64,000 nt of DNA from Anthopleura xanthogrammica (Eukaryota > Cnidaria > Anthozoa > Actiniaria > Actiniidae). The position numbers were made by a program, and so were the translations under genes. The stretch lies in NCBI GenBank assembly GCA_964019055.1, contig OZ025219.1, positions 956,001 through 1,020,000 on the forward strand, in the 5' to 3' direction. Below are positions 47,037-56,282 of this stretch, in pieces. Under the pieces are notes generated by a model. That model ran no database searches and was not told the origin of the DNA. It saw only the letters and a program-made list of their open reading frames with translations. Position 1 is the first letter of the stretch; each line of letters begins with the position of its first letter.

Positions 47037-47229
47037 AGTCTTAACTCACTGTGATCAAATAGCGTAGGTGAATGAATAATGCTGAATAAAGTGAAATTAT
47101 CAACATTATTTTTTTTTCACTTAAATAATTGAACTGCTATTTCTCTCGGACTCAAAGGATTCAAAAACTTTTGAAATGTTCATAGGCTAAAAAAATATTC
47201 GATTATTCCCTATCTAAACGTAAAATTAC

Positions 47230-48596
47230 AACTTAATTAAACGGAACCAACCTGATGGTGATGGTTGAGCTCGACTATTTAAAATTCCAATTCATCTTCG
47301 TCCTTACAACCTTCATTCTTGAACGACCTCACACGTATTGACTTCAAATGAAAGATTCTGTCCTCAAGCCACGGTTAACAAAACAGGAAGGATCATAAAC
47401 CGAAATGAATGACAGAAAGAGAAATATTTCTTATTCATGTACCAATGTCCGAGGATGCATGGCGTTGCATTTTCTTTTCTTTCTTAAGGAATTCCTTACC
47501 TAAAACCATATGAAAAGACTTTGAATACCTTAATTTTGCATCAGTTCACATCACATTGCAAGATTTCAGCCTAAGAATAAGACTCTTTCAAATTCACTGC
47601 CAAAACTGCAGTGCTTATTGTTGAACAAATATGTTTGCGAATTGCATGTATAAGTTCATCAATCGATACTAAATACGTACCAGATAACAGTAAACTACAT
47701 TGAATTTTTCTAATTTAAGCAGTAGTTACCTTGTACATGTTGTCAATCAGTCTTCTACTCCTCTCTTTGAGTTGTACATTATTGTTGTACAACGTTCCTC
47801 ATTCAAACCCGGACTGAAGATGAACCATATGAAAGTGACGTATCGTAATTCACGCTGACAATCCGTTTCTATAATCATTGATTAGAAAACGAAAACAGAC
47901 TAAAATATTTGTGACAGATAGAAAGCGTAATGATATTCTTACTTGATCGCGATGCTTTCGTAGGTGCTTCGTACTTAATGATAAAATACGAGGCCCAAAC
48001 TTAGAGCAGATTTGGTACAACTGTAATAAGTTTGTAGAAAATTCAGTGCCGTGTGCGTGCCTTGCCGCGACCATGATGTTTTCTAGAATTTTGATTGGCT
48101 GATTTTTTCTCTCGCGCAATTACATTTTAAATGTGGTTGGTCTGGTGTACTTAGTCAGTGCCAAAGGGTCTATGTTAACTTTTCATTTCAAGGATTTCTT
48201 ATATTTGCTCCAATTTTTTTTTAATTTATAGGTCACGAAGGTTATAAAAATCCATCCATTTAATTGATGGGTAGGGGAGGAGGTGGGGTTTATTTGCCCC
48301 AGCGTATTTATTTTTTAACGCAAATTTCTCTCCAAAAATAAGCTCCCCCAAAAAGATACATTGAGATAACATAAACCCAGGGCTTATTTTCGTAGGTTTA
48401 CAGTATGTCAGAATTTTTTCACCTTTTTTCTTCAGCGATATTATTGCATGCAGTTTATAAATGATGTGGGCTTCCTGTGGCTGTATCCATGGTAACTAAT
48501 TTTTTAATTTTTTGCAGTTCGGCCATTTTGGCGGGAATTTCGTCGTTCGACTACAGAAGCTTATCAAACAAAGTATACACGTAAGAAAAGACGAAA
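47230..48596. other. Intergenic region with duplicated 3' part
   Basis: 47230-48046 shows no gene. 48047-48165 is a copy of the CCGTG-rich repeat also at 31150-31255. From 48170 the sequence matches 63110 onwards (second duplication unit), except for about 150 bp at 48203-48354 present only here. An E2F-type site TTTGGCGGGAA lies at 48527-48537, 60 bp before the ORF at 48597. Confidence 0.55.
48527..48537 (+). promoter_or_regulatory. E2F-type site
   Basis: TTTGGCGGGAA matches the E2F consensus and is kept at 63330-63340 in the duplicate. It lies 60 bp upstream of the small ORF. Confidence 0.4.
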
Positions 48597-48818
48597 ATGT
48601 ATCAACCAAAACCGGAAATGAGTTCAAAAGACATTCCTTTATTGTCTTGTTTTAGACTTGGCAGTCTGTATGGAGTTTTAGCAACGTTTTACCACGAGTT
48701 GGACTATGACCGTTGGTTGAGCCATGAGTATCCATCCATCGAGGACAAGAGCAGGGAAAACGGTGAGATATACCTTACCTTAAGACACGAAATATCTCTT
48801 GTTATGAAGTTAGAATGA
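48597..48818 (+). CDS. Small conserved-in-duplicate ORF, 73 aa, unknown; may be a first exon
   Basis: MYQPKPEMSSKD... is followed by a hydrophobic/aromatic stretch (SLYGVLATFYHELDYDRWL). No family is recognised. A possible splice donor (AAC|GGTGAG) at about 48760 means it could be exon 1 of a longer gene, but no continuation is visible before the Polinton at 48958. The duplicate at 63400 has the same start but stops after 35 codons because of TAA. The first-exon idea is an inference; the ORF may be untranslated promoter-proximal DNA. Confidence 0.35.
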   Translation: MYQPKPEMSSKDIPLLSCFRLGSLYGVLATFYHELDYDRWLSHEYPSIEDKSRENGEIYLTLRHEISLVMKLE

Positions 48819-48957
48819 GTTAGTGAGTTTTCTGGGTGAAAATCCATCACGTAGTAACTCGAGGGAATGATTCCAGTTCACTGCTGATTTGATAGACGAC
48901 GTCGAGCATGGCACAGAGAGACCCACATCCTCCCCCATAAAATTCAGGTTGTACTAA

Positions 48958-49800
48958 AGTAGTATGTGGGGCCTATGGATAGACGCCTCATTAAATTCAA
49001 TAACCATGGAAACCAGAGCAAAGGGAGGGGAGGGGAGGGGAGAGAAGGGAAGAGAAGGGAAAGGGGACAGACAGAACACCAGCACATGCGCGGGGCAAAC
49101 CCAAAGAGGAAGTGACGTCACCACATGCGCGCGCAGGTTTTAAAAAAATGAATTGCCGCACCAAGAAAATTCGCGTACATGCAGGCAAAATATAAATAGA
49201 TTATGGGAGACATGCAGACTGGCACGCAAGTCAGAAAGTGACGTCACCACATGCGCGCGCAGGTTTTCGAAAGAATGAATAGCGATGCGCGGACTTTACA
49301 TCACAAGATAAAACCTCCCCCCCCCCCCCCATCGTGAGTCGGACAAACGAACCATATTGATGGAGAGGAATGTATGGAGATGTTGAGTGTTCGCTCAAAA
49401 AACTTGTTTTGGGCTGAAAATGATCGAAGTTTTTGATATAAGTCGGGAGCTGACCCAGAAAATCACATTTATGAGCGAACAACGGTTTATTTGTAAACGA
49501 GACTGAAAACATTATGTCACTTAAGGCAACCTATATTCCAATGAAACACACCTCTGTTTTTGTCCCTTTTGTCTCTCTTGTCCCTTTTGTCCCTCGAAAT
49601 TTCGATAAAAGTCCCAGTTTTTAATTTTAAATTTCATTTTTTTCAACATCTTTGAGTTATATCATGAGTCAACGCGTTTGTAAAAGTTGCCCAGTACCAA
49701 ATTGTGGCTCAAAATATCTTGTCAAACTTTCCAACCATCTAGCCCAAGTTTACGAGTTTTCTCCCGAACAAAGAAAACCTTTTTTACAAGAAGCTAAACT
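48958..49800 (+). repeat. Left terminal inverted repeat of the Polinton
   Basis: 843 bp, nearly identical to the inverse of 56283-57123, including GGGGAGGGGAGG-type purine tracts and a long C-run at about 49317-49330 that differs in length on the right side. It ends inside the coding region of the zinc-finger ORF. Confidence 0.93.
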
Positions 49801-49897
49801 TCAAAAATATAAAGTCGTTCGAGAATTTACCAGAAAACATTTTGACTGCTGTCTGATTTCATCCGAGAAAGAGTTTTATAAAACAGGCAATAAATGA
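49652..49897 (+). CDS. Small zinc-finger-like protein of the Polinton
   Basis: 81 codons; the likelier start is the second ATG at 49664 (MSQRVCKSCPVPNC). C-x4-C followed by HLAQV resembles a C2H2-type finger, but the last ligand position is Tyr here, while the truncated mirror copy in the right inverted repeat has His. The first two thirds lie in the terminal repeat, so its promoter and N-terminus are present at both ends. Role unknown; perhaps DNA binding. Confidence 0.55.
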   Translation: MSYIMSQRVCKSCPVPNCGSKYLVKLSNHLAQVYEFSPEQRKPFLQEAKLQKYKVVREFTRKHFDCCLISSEKEFYKTGNK

Positions 49898-49918
49898 TTT
49901 GGTTCATTTGATGCTGAG

Positions 49919-50560
49919 ATGGACACAAGACTAAGACACCCTTTTGGAGCCATTGTCGCTGGACCCACCTGCTGCGGAAAAACTCAGTTCGTTAAACGAC
50001 TTTTAGAAAATGCTAATGTTATGTTCGATGGAACGCCTCAGAATATCATATGGTGCTATGGCATGCACCAACCTGCGTATGAAGAAATGATGGCTACCAT
50101 CCCATTTATTTCTTTCGTAGAAGGACTTCCTCATAATTTGGAAGAGAGTATCGACCCATCTATTCGAAATATCGTAATTATTGACGATTTGATGAACGAA
50201 TTGAGCAATGACAAACGCTTAACGAATATTTTCACCAAAGGATGTCACCACAAGAACCTCTCGTGTATTTTTATTTTGCAAAATATTTTTCATCAAGGCA
50301 AAGAGTTGAGAAACATCAGTCTCAACGCTCATTACATGGTCCTCTTCAAATCTCCAAGAGACAGCAGTCAAATCAACCACTTGGCTAAGCAAATGTTTCC
50401 TGGTTATGTCAAGTACATGCAAGAAGCCTTCAACGACGCCACAGCCGAGCCCCACGGATACCTGCTTTGTGACCTCAAACCAGATACTCTGGAAGACTTT
50501 CGACTCCGAACAAACATTTTTCCTAATGAAACACAGCACGCCTACGTGAAAAAACTATAA
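49919..50560 (+). CDS. FtsK/HerA-type DNA-packaging ATPase
   Basis: 213 aa, the usual length for Polinton and adintovirus packaging ATPases. Walker A GPTCCGKT at residues 15-22 and Walker B IVIIDD ending at residues 89-90, followed by the sensor-like FILQN. The enzyme would pump element DNA into preformed capsids. It lies 20 bp after the zinc-finger ORF on the same strand. The frame is intact. Confidence 0.9.
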   Translation: MDTRLRHPFGAIVAGPTCCGKTQFVKRLLENANVMFDGTPQNIIWCYGMHQPAYEEMMATIPFISFVEGLPHNLEESIDPSIRNIVIIDDLMNELSNDKRLTNIFTKGCHHKNLSCIFILQNIFHQGKELRNISLNAHYMVLFKSPRDSSQINHLAKQMFPGYVKYMQEAFNDATAEPHGYLLCDLKPDTLEDFRLRTNIFPNETQHAYVKKL

Positions 50561-50589
50561 AGCATTTTGCCACCTGTACAAGAATTTAG

Positions 50590-50922
50590 TTGATCATGAG
50601 TCGGCAAGTGAGAAACAACTTCCATCATCTAAAGGTGTTATCTACAAGCAAACCCATTCAAGCTAAAGCCTTGCTGAAAGTTGCTGACGACGACCTAATC
50701 AAGAGTATTTGTGAATGTGTGTTTAATATTCTAAAGTCCACTGTACCCGTCACACCACGACAGAAGAAACAACTCTACAAATTTAAAAAGCCTTTGTTAT
50801 CGTTGGTGGACAAACAAGTCCCTTTGTCACAAAAGAGAAAGGTGTTGGTCCAAAAAGGAGGAAATTTTCTATCTCTTCTGCTACCTCCAGTGTTAAGTGT
50901 GATAGAACATTTTGTAAAATGA
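50590..50922 (+). CDS. Conserved small Polinton protein (basic, hydrophobic C-terminus)
   Basis: 110 codons; a possible internal start is MSRQ at 50596. The C-terminal part has a basic stretch (KRKVLVQKGG) followed by a hydrophobic segment (FLSLLLPPVLSVIEHF), a pattern I associate with small proteins next to the ATPase in animal Polintons. Function unknown; a virion or membrane-active role is possible. Its stop overlaps the next start as ATGA at 50919-50922. Confidence 0.6.
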   Translation: MIMSRQVRNNFHHLKVLSTSKPIQAKALLKVADDDLIKSICECVFNILKSTVPVTPRQKKQLYKFKKPLLSLVDKQVPLSQKRKVLVQKGGNFLSLLLPPVLSVIEHFVK

Positions 50923-51752
50923 ACCTTACCAAAAAGATGGTTTTGGTCCCTGAACAGGCTTTGGAAAGGTTGAGACAGCGAGAAAAGATCCAAACAGCAC
51001 CCTTGACGTCAAGACTAAATAGGCTTGATCATCAAATGGAGGATGTATTAAATAGCACAGAGTTATCCGATGAGGAAAAAGTCAAACACTACAGTCAAAC
51101 ACTTCAAAACTATCTCACTTACTACAATCAGAGAAAAGATGAACCCATGAAAATTAAGTTTGAAGCTACTCCAGAACATCAGAAGGAACCACGAGAAGAA
51201 GAGGAGATACCACCAGCACCAGAAGCACCAAGACTGGAAGTACAGGACAAAATCGAACGCAACATTGTCAGTTCCTTGCCCAAAACTCTCAAAAACCGTG
51301 GCAAGTTGCTCATTGAAAAAATAAAGGAAAATCCAGAAATCATGAAATGGGATAGTCGTGGGCAGCTGGTTTTTGAAGACCGACCCCTTGCTGGCTCCCA
51401 TATTGTTGATTTGATAGGAGATTTCATGAGAGAACGCAAAGGTATAGATCCAATAGGATGGCAAGTCTTTGCAAGGGGTCTTGCTAAGATGAACGCTCCT
51501 GAAGATTTGGTCAGAAATGAACGAAGAAGGGGAGCACTTCGAGAATTCAAATCTCGAATGGGTGACCAAGAAGATATAAGTGTCTGGTTGCCTACCCCTC
51601 CCCCTACGAATCCTCCCCCAAGAGGCCCAAGTCCCAAACGTAGTGTTTACCGTGAGCTACCATCCCTACCCTCTTCAGATAAGACGCCAGGAACTATTAG
51701 GAGTATAAGACCGAGTGAACCTCCCAGACGTTGGCTAACGTTTCGTTCTTGA
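50919..51752 (+). CDS. Conserved Polinton protein of unknown function, 277 aa
   Basis: N-terminal helical region (MVLVPEQALERLRQREK...), central acidic/proline linker (EEEEIPPAPEAP), a conserved-looking domain at about residues 120-205 (LLIEKIKENPEIMKWD ... DLVRNERRR) and a proline- and arginine-rich tail. Similar proteins sit beside the ATPase in animal Polintons; none of the named functions can be assigned from sequence. It starts inside the last codon of the preceding gene (ATGA overlap), so the two are probably expressed from one transcript. Confidence 0.65.
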   Translation: MNLTKKMVLVPEQALERLRQREKIQTAPLTSRLNRLDHQMEDVLNSTELSDEEKVKHYSQTLQNYLTYYNQRKDEPMKIKFEATPEHQKEPREEEEIPPAPEAPRLEVQDKIERNIVSSLPKTLKNRGKLLIEKIKENPEIMKWDSRGQLVFEDRPLAGSHIVDLIGDFMRERKGIDPIGWQVFARGLAKMNAPEDLVRNERRRGALREFKSRMGDQEDISVWLPTPPPTNPPPRGPSPKRSVYRELPSLPSSDKTPGTIRSIRPSEPPRRWLTFRS

Positions 51753-51785
51753 TTCCAGTGTTGTATGAGTGTTGCCTTGAAAATT

Positions 51786-51823
51786 AATAAAAAGATAACT
51801 TGTTTGTCTTAATGGTGTTTATT
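51786..51823. terminator. Polyadenylation signals between convergent Polinton genes
   Basis: AATAAA on the plus strand at 51786-51791 and AATAAA on the minus strand at 51823-51818. Both lie at the meeting point of the two converging gene blocks; the minus-strand signal overlaps the end of the protease gene. Confidence 0.55.
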
Positions 51824-52333
51824 CTTTTTCCTTGACGTTTGGTGGCATATATGTTTTTTAGGATAATTATAGGTACGGCTAAAATGTTTCACAATAAATC
51901 GATACACAAAATTATCGTTCAATATCTTACTATGGCTAAAACGAGCTAGAATCGCGTTCATGCTTACATTTCTACATCGATTGAGTAAAAAATACAAACA
52001 GTAGTGTCCACACACGTTAGAATCTAGGCCTTGTAAACATTTCTGGTTGTAGGTCCAGTCTATACTGCTGTTGCTTAAAAAATCTTGAAATGCCTGGGTG
52101 TAATCTTGAGGTCTGAGTCCATATGAATCAAAAAACTCGCCTTTTCGATCTTTGGTAAAGTAAAAGGCACACCAGTGTGAGCCAGGTTGCCCTGTCGGGT
52201 CGACGTTAGCCACAAAGGCTGCTGGGTATCGCTGTATCTGTCTCGGCAATAAATCTGATGGAAAGACACCTTGGAACTGTGGTCTTGTGAACGGGTCCTC
52301 TTTTAAAACAGCCACAATCTGTCTGGTATTCAT
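51809..52333 (-). CDS. Adenovirus-type (adenain/Ulp1-like) cysteine protease
   Basis: 174 aa. The catalytic set of C5/Ulp1-type proteases is visible: His53 (GSHW), Asp69 (FFDSYG), Gln101 (oxyanion hole, QGLDSN) and Cys108 (VCGHYC). In adenoviruses and Polintons it matures capsid precursors. It starts 5 bp after the major capsid frame ends and is followed by no other minus-strand gene. The frame is intact. Confidence 0.88.
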   Translation of the reverse strand: MNTRQIVAVLKEDPFTRPQFQGVFPSDLLPRQIQRYPAAFVANVDPTGQPGSHWCAFYFTKDRKGEFFDSYGLRPQDYTQAFQDFLSNSSIDWTYNQKCLQGLDSNVCGHYCLYFLLNRCRNVSMNAILARFSHSKILNDNFVYRFIVKHFSRTYNYPKKHICHQTSRKKNKHH

Positions 52334-52338
52334 TCCCC

Positions 52339-53655
52339 CTAGCCGCTCCAGTTGTAAGTGACGTTTCTGTTCGAGTCAATTTCAATCATAGAGTCAAACT
52401 CAGCATATATGATGCAGTTAACGGTACTTGGAAGACCCTCGGCAAACTGAAAACCAATACGTAGATTTCCCTGCTTTATGGCGGAAATATGAGGACCAGA
52501 TGAAAGATCTGGACTTAGGTCAAAGGCGTAGAGTGTGTAGCCCTTTGAATAATCTTGTCTGGTGATTTCACATCCTTGGTTGTGATACAGTGTGCCGGTT
52601 CCAGAAAACAGACTCATGTACCCCATAAGATGTTGTTCTTTTTCAAAGTTTAACTGTAGTGCCTTGATCGGTTGAGCCTCTCCATTGACATAAATTCCAA
52701 CCTGTGTGGCGTTAAAATGTTGAAAATTGAATGGGTTCTTGTTATAGGTTCCATTGAAGGCGGCGTTTTCAACCAGACCTAAGACAATTCGTTTGGGGAT
52801 TTGTCCTAAAAATACGTCATCTGGGGTGAAGGACATGTTACCGCTGGGAATGGAAAGGACTTTACACTCTATCCTTCGTATGGGATAGAGGGCTGGCGAA
52901 TGCTGTAGGGCTGCTGCGTGACCAAGGAACGTGTCTGACGTCACCTTCACTTTTCGAACAAACAGACTGGCGTGTGAAATAACCACCTTGTAATCCGCTC
53001 CGCCAACAGCAGACAAGAGACAAAAGGCATTCTTGCTTCGATTCAATCATATGCGCATGGTGACACCATTCAGCAGTAGGCGATCCTGATAAAACAAATC
53101 TGAATGTAAAGGTCCTATCAACTCCACTGTAGAACTGTCTTTGATAAACTTGTATCGGGTATTGAGGCCGGTATTGTAGCCAGTAGCGAGTGGGTCCGCC
53201 AGATCCATCTTTCCAGCTATATCTTTGTAAAACAGTTCCGCAGAGAGTTGAGATTTTTTAGCATCAGAACCATAAGTCAATAAAGTGCTGATCATAGCAC
53301 GATAAGGATTGGTATTGGTGGAATCGGAGATGACTTTTTCGTTCAGGCTGACATCGACTTGACTGAAAAGTGATTGTAGAAAAAGGTTGACCGGTCCAAC
53401 TTTATCGGTAGCAGAATCTAAATCGCCCCCATCGGCCTTGGTGACCTTAGCTTTAACGTATATCCACGCTTGTCTCAAATCGGTGTATTCCTCTCCACTT
53501 CCTGATACACTGAATTCAATAGGGCCTGAGTCGGTAATGTTAGACACAGGAAAATATTCGACCCATTGTCCCTTTTCGATGTTGGTCTGAACATGTGGTA
53601 CAGCAAACAAGTCTAGCTCCGACTTGCTGCATTCGTGAAATTTTGATTGTGCCAT
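52339..53655 (-). pseudogene. Major capsid protein (double jelly-roll), broken by one in-frame TGA
   Basis: Two consecutive frames, 53655-53047 and 53046-52339, are in the same phase and separated only by the TGA at 53047-53049. Together they have the length and position of a Polinton major capsid protein (N-terminal part with FPVSNITDSGPIEFSVSG and LRQAWIYVKAKV; C-terminal part with IRRIECKVLSIPSG and GRLRIGFQ-like strand NLRIGFQF). No other break is seen. Such proteins form hexon-like trimers of icosahedral virions. The element copy therefore cannot make the full capsid protein without readthrough; the stop could also be a sequencing error. Confidence 0.85.
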
Positions 53656-54095
53656 TAGAAAAAGTTGAAGTCTTGCTTCTTGGTTGATGATGTTTTCTGC
53701 TTCTTAGCTTGACGCGAAATGGCAGGTTTTCGTTGATTCTTTCTTTTTGTAGTCTTTTTCAGTCCTCCCCCAGTTTGATCTGATTTCTGGGCTACCATGT
53801 CCTTCATCACAGCTTGGCCAACTTTCCCTGCTCTTGTCTTTAAGGAATTGCTTACATTTTGACCACTCATAACATCTCGAGCCACCTCTAAACCTCCTTT
53901 TAGTGCCTGACGACCAAGAGATTTAGCCCCAGCGGTCAAGTGAGGCATGGCCCAACGAAAGAGACCCTTAAGCATAGAGCCCAACCCATATCCTTGCTGC
54001 ATGGGTGCTCCGTGGAAGGCGGACAAACTTCCTCCTCGTTGTTGGGCCTGGTTAACATAGTAATTTCTGTAATACTCAGCGTTCGAATGTGGCAT
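53655..54095 (-). CDS. Basic virion protein, pVI/pX-like
   Basis: 146 aa. N-terminal Tyr/Gln/Gly-rich segment, an amphipathic stretch (GLGSMLKGLFRWAMPHL) and a strongly basic C-terminus (KKTTKRKNQRKPAISR). This composition and its place between the two capsid genes fit the adenovirus pVI/pX-type minor virion proteins reported in adintoviruses. It shares its last base with the first base of the capsid gene start. The assignment is by pattern and position only. Confidence 0.6.
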   Translation of the reverse strand: MPHSNAEYYRNYYVNQAQQRGGSLSAFHGAPMQQGYGLGSMLKGLFRWAMPHLTAGAKSLGRQALKGGLEVARDVMSGQNVSNSLKTRAGKVGQAVMKDMVAQKSDQTGGGLKKTTKRKNQRKPAISRQAKKQKTSSTKKQDFNFF

Positions 54096-54097
54096 GG

Positions 54098-54847
54098 TTA
54101 AGCGAAATACGGAGATGTTCTCTTGAAATGCAACGTAACCAACAGTCTCCCGGATTCAAATGGGATTTTATCACCTGTATCACGCCTTATATTCACTTCG
54201 ATGGTCTCTAACTGTTTCCTGCTGACTGGAAGGTACTGTGGGGTTAAAAAGGATCTACTAACCCGTTCGCCATCTTTTCCTTCGACAGGGACTATTCGCA
54301 TCAGGGGTACTTGGGTGTCTCCAACTACCTGTGGTTGAACCACATCACAGTAGACGTAGAGGTTGTGGAATCCCAAATCCAAGTCTGCCTCTCGTTCAGC
54401 CGTAGTGGTCTGTGAAAGTATAACATCTCGAGAAAACCCCAACATCTTTCCAAAATCCGAGAAAGTTACAAAATATTGGTTCTCCACATGCACTGTAACT
54501 TTTCGATTGCGCATTCCATAAGAGAACCATACTTTATCTTTATATTTAGTCGCTTTGACCAAATCGTTCATTTTGTCGATGATGCTCTTCAATGAAGTGT
54601 AATGGCCTTGGGGTACAATAAACACATCTATCCAATCCCCCTTTTTGATATAAAATCGATTCCAAAAATTTTCACGGACGTTATTCCAACTATGGGGGTA
54701 CTGAATCTCTGTCAAAGCCACTTCCCAATCACCCGTTAACTGTAAGGGTTGCGGAAGGTGTACTCGAAACTCTGTGAGAGTGTTGGATGGAAATACATCC
54801 ATACTGCTGTTAGAAGGAAGCCACACATAAAACTGTGTGTTCTCCAT
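54098..54847 (-). CDS. Minor capsid (penton-like single jelly-roll) protein
   Basis: 249 aa starting MENTQFYVWLPSNSS. Beta-rich throughout, with FRVHLPQPLQLTGDWEVALT and YPHSWNNV, which are recurrent motifs in Polinton minor capsid proteins. It would occupy the fivefold vertices. It is followed after 2 bp by the basic virion protein gene. The frame is intact. Confidence 0.78.
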   Translation of the reverse strand: MENTQFYVWLPSNSSMDVFPSNTLTEFRVHLPQPLQLTGDWEVALTEIQYPHSWNNVRENFWNRFYIKKGDWIDVFIVPQGHYTSLKSIIDKMNDLVKATKYKDKVWFSYGMRNRKVTVHVENQYFVTFSDFGKMLGFSRDVILSQTTTAEREADLDLGFHNLYVYCDVVQPQVVGDTQVPLMRIVPVEGKDGERVSRSFLTPQYLPVSRKQLETIEVNIRRDTGDKIPFESGRLLVTLHFKRTSPYFA

Positions 54848-54930
54848 GACGCCAATATTTTTTTGAGCGCTTTAGCATTTGCAATTGGTATTTATACTGA
54901 AACAAAACAGGGTTTCGAATAATAAATACT

Positions 54931-54936
54931 TTATTT
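54931..54936 (-). terminator. Polyadenylation signal after the integrase gene
   Basis: AATAAA on the minus strand 16 bp after the integrase stop codon. Confidence 0.45.
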
Positions 54937-54951
54937 GATATTTGTAAAGAG

Positions 54952-56022
54952 TTACACATCTTTTAAATCCTTGGCTGGGACCCAGGAATTAAATTTATCT
55001 GGATACCCTTTCCACTTAACAAAATACTCTAAGCGATTTTTTCCTTTTCGTTTTTTCAAGATACGTTCTATTTGATAAACATTATCGTCCTTTTGAGTGC
55101 CTTGTAGTTCCTCTTCATAAAAAACGCCACCCAAGACTTCTCCTTGTAGGTCTTTTAGACGATAGACTGGCGGTCGTCTGGGAAGCCTTTCCGATACGAC
55201 AAATATCTCAGTAGTCCAGTTGGGTAGATAACCTTTGTCAAATAGCTTTTTAGCCTTACTGATCCTGACTTGATCGCCAACACGGAATTTGTAACGAATA
55301 GGTTGTATAAAATTCTTTCCATACAATGTGTGCCAAACCACCGATTCATTTTTCTTGTTAACCTCCACGGGTTTCATTTGAATACTGCGGTGAAAGCTAT
55401 TGTTATAAGATTCGAGAAGGTCTGGAAGCACGTCAATGTATCTCCAAGTGTTCTTAAAAGTGAAGTATTTCCACATTTTGGTCTTTAATGTGCGGTTCCA
55501 GCGTTCTATCACCGAGGCTTTTTTATCACTATGAGTAACGAAGAAGTGGACATCATTTTTCTTGAAATAGTTTTGAACCAGGCGATTAAGAAACTCTGTT
55601 CCTTTGTCGGTCTGAAACGTCTTGGGAATCCTTCCAGACTTGAAGATCCTAACTAGGCCATCCAGTATGTCTTTCCCAGACTTCGTCTTTAGAGGAATAG
55701 CCCAGGCATACTTGCTAAGGATATCGATGCATGTCAGCAGGTACTTGTATCCATTGTTGTATTTACTCAAGGAACTCAAATCCACCAAATCAGCTTGAAA
55801 CTGGGCGTCTATTCCAGGAACAATCACTCTATTGGTAGTAAATCTTCGACGAGCAGGTTTATGTAAAGTGTATACTTCTTGTCTCTTTAACCAGTCTCTG
55901 ACTTGTTTACGACTGATCTTCTTGTACCCCTTTTCTCTTGCGGCACGGAAAACAGCATCCACACCCGAAAAACTTCCTGCGCTTCGAAGATTGTAGTAGA
56001 TCTGGTTGAGTACTTTTTCCAT
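54952..56022 (-). CDS. Polinton integrase (retroviral-type DDE) with C-terminal chromodomain
   Basis: 356 aa. N-terminal helical/zinc-binding-like region (to about 60), rve core with catalytic D78 (AQFQADLVD), D139 (QTDKGTEF) and E173 (VIERWNRT), an SH3-like part (RVGDQVRISK) and a chromodomain at about 315-354 (VYQIERILKKRKG ... FVKWKGYPDKFNSWVP). It would insert the element with 6-bp target duplications and the chromodomain may steer it to marked chromatin. It is first in the minus-strand gene block next to the right inverted repeat. The frame is intact with all catalytic residues. Confidence 0.93.
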   Translation of the reverse strand: MEKVLNQIYYNLRSAGSFSGVDAVFRAAREKGYKKISRKQVRDWLKRQEVYTLHKPARRRFTTNRVIVPGIDAQFQADLVDLSSLSKYNNGYKYLLTCIDILSKYAWAIPLKTKSGKDILDGLVRIFKSGRIPKTFQTDKGTEFLNRLVQNYFKKNDVHFFVTHSDKKASVIERWNRTLKTKMWKYFTFKNTWRYIDVLPDLLESYNNSFHRSIQMKPVEVNKKNESVVWHTLYGKNFIQPIRYKFRVGDQVRISKAKKLFDKGYLPNWTTEIFVVSERLPRRPPVYRLKDLQGEVLGGVFYEEELQGTQKDDNVYQIERILKKRKGKNRLEYFVKWKGYPDKFNSWVPAKDLKDV

Positions 56023-56282
56023 CGCAAATGTCTGAGTTTTTGACTACAATCGTCCCTCCACAGCAGGCCAAGATGCAACGCATGCGATTGAATAAACGTT
56101 CGAATCCAATTTTATATGGCGGTGGAAAACAACCCATGCTGGAGACGTGGATAGATCTAAGACTCAAAGATAACTAAACAGAAATTTTAAAGCGCTTTCT
56201 TTTATAGGTCTTCTAAAACGCTTGGGAGTTGAGATGTCTTAAATCTATAAAGCTCATTCCACTCAGTTTCTGTTACTTTAAA

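Noticed and set aside
48997..49188. 63-codon ORF mirrored at 56893-57084
   Set aside because: Low-complexity GGGGA tract of the terminal inverted repeat; mirrored only because the repeats are identical.
49231..49512. 93-codon minus ORF mirrored at 56571-56780
   Set aside because: The same terminal-repeat sequence read at both ends. The poly-C run changes its frame between copies and no domain is visible, so it is not called as a gene.
51063..51637. Minus-strand ORFs of 152-168 codons
   Set aside because: Antisense shadows of the 277-aa Polinton gene.
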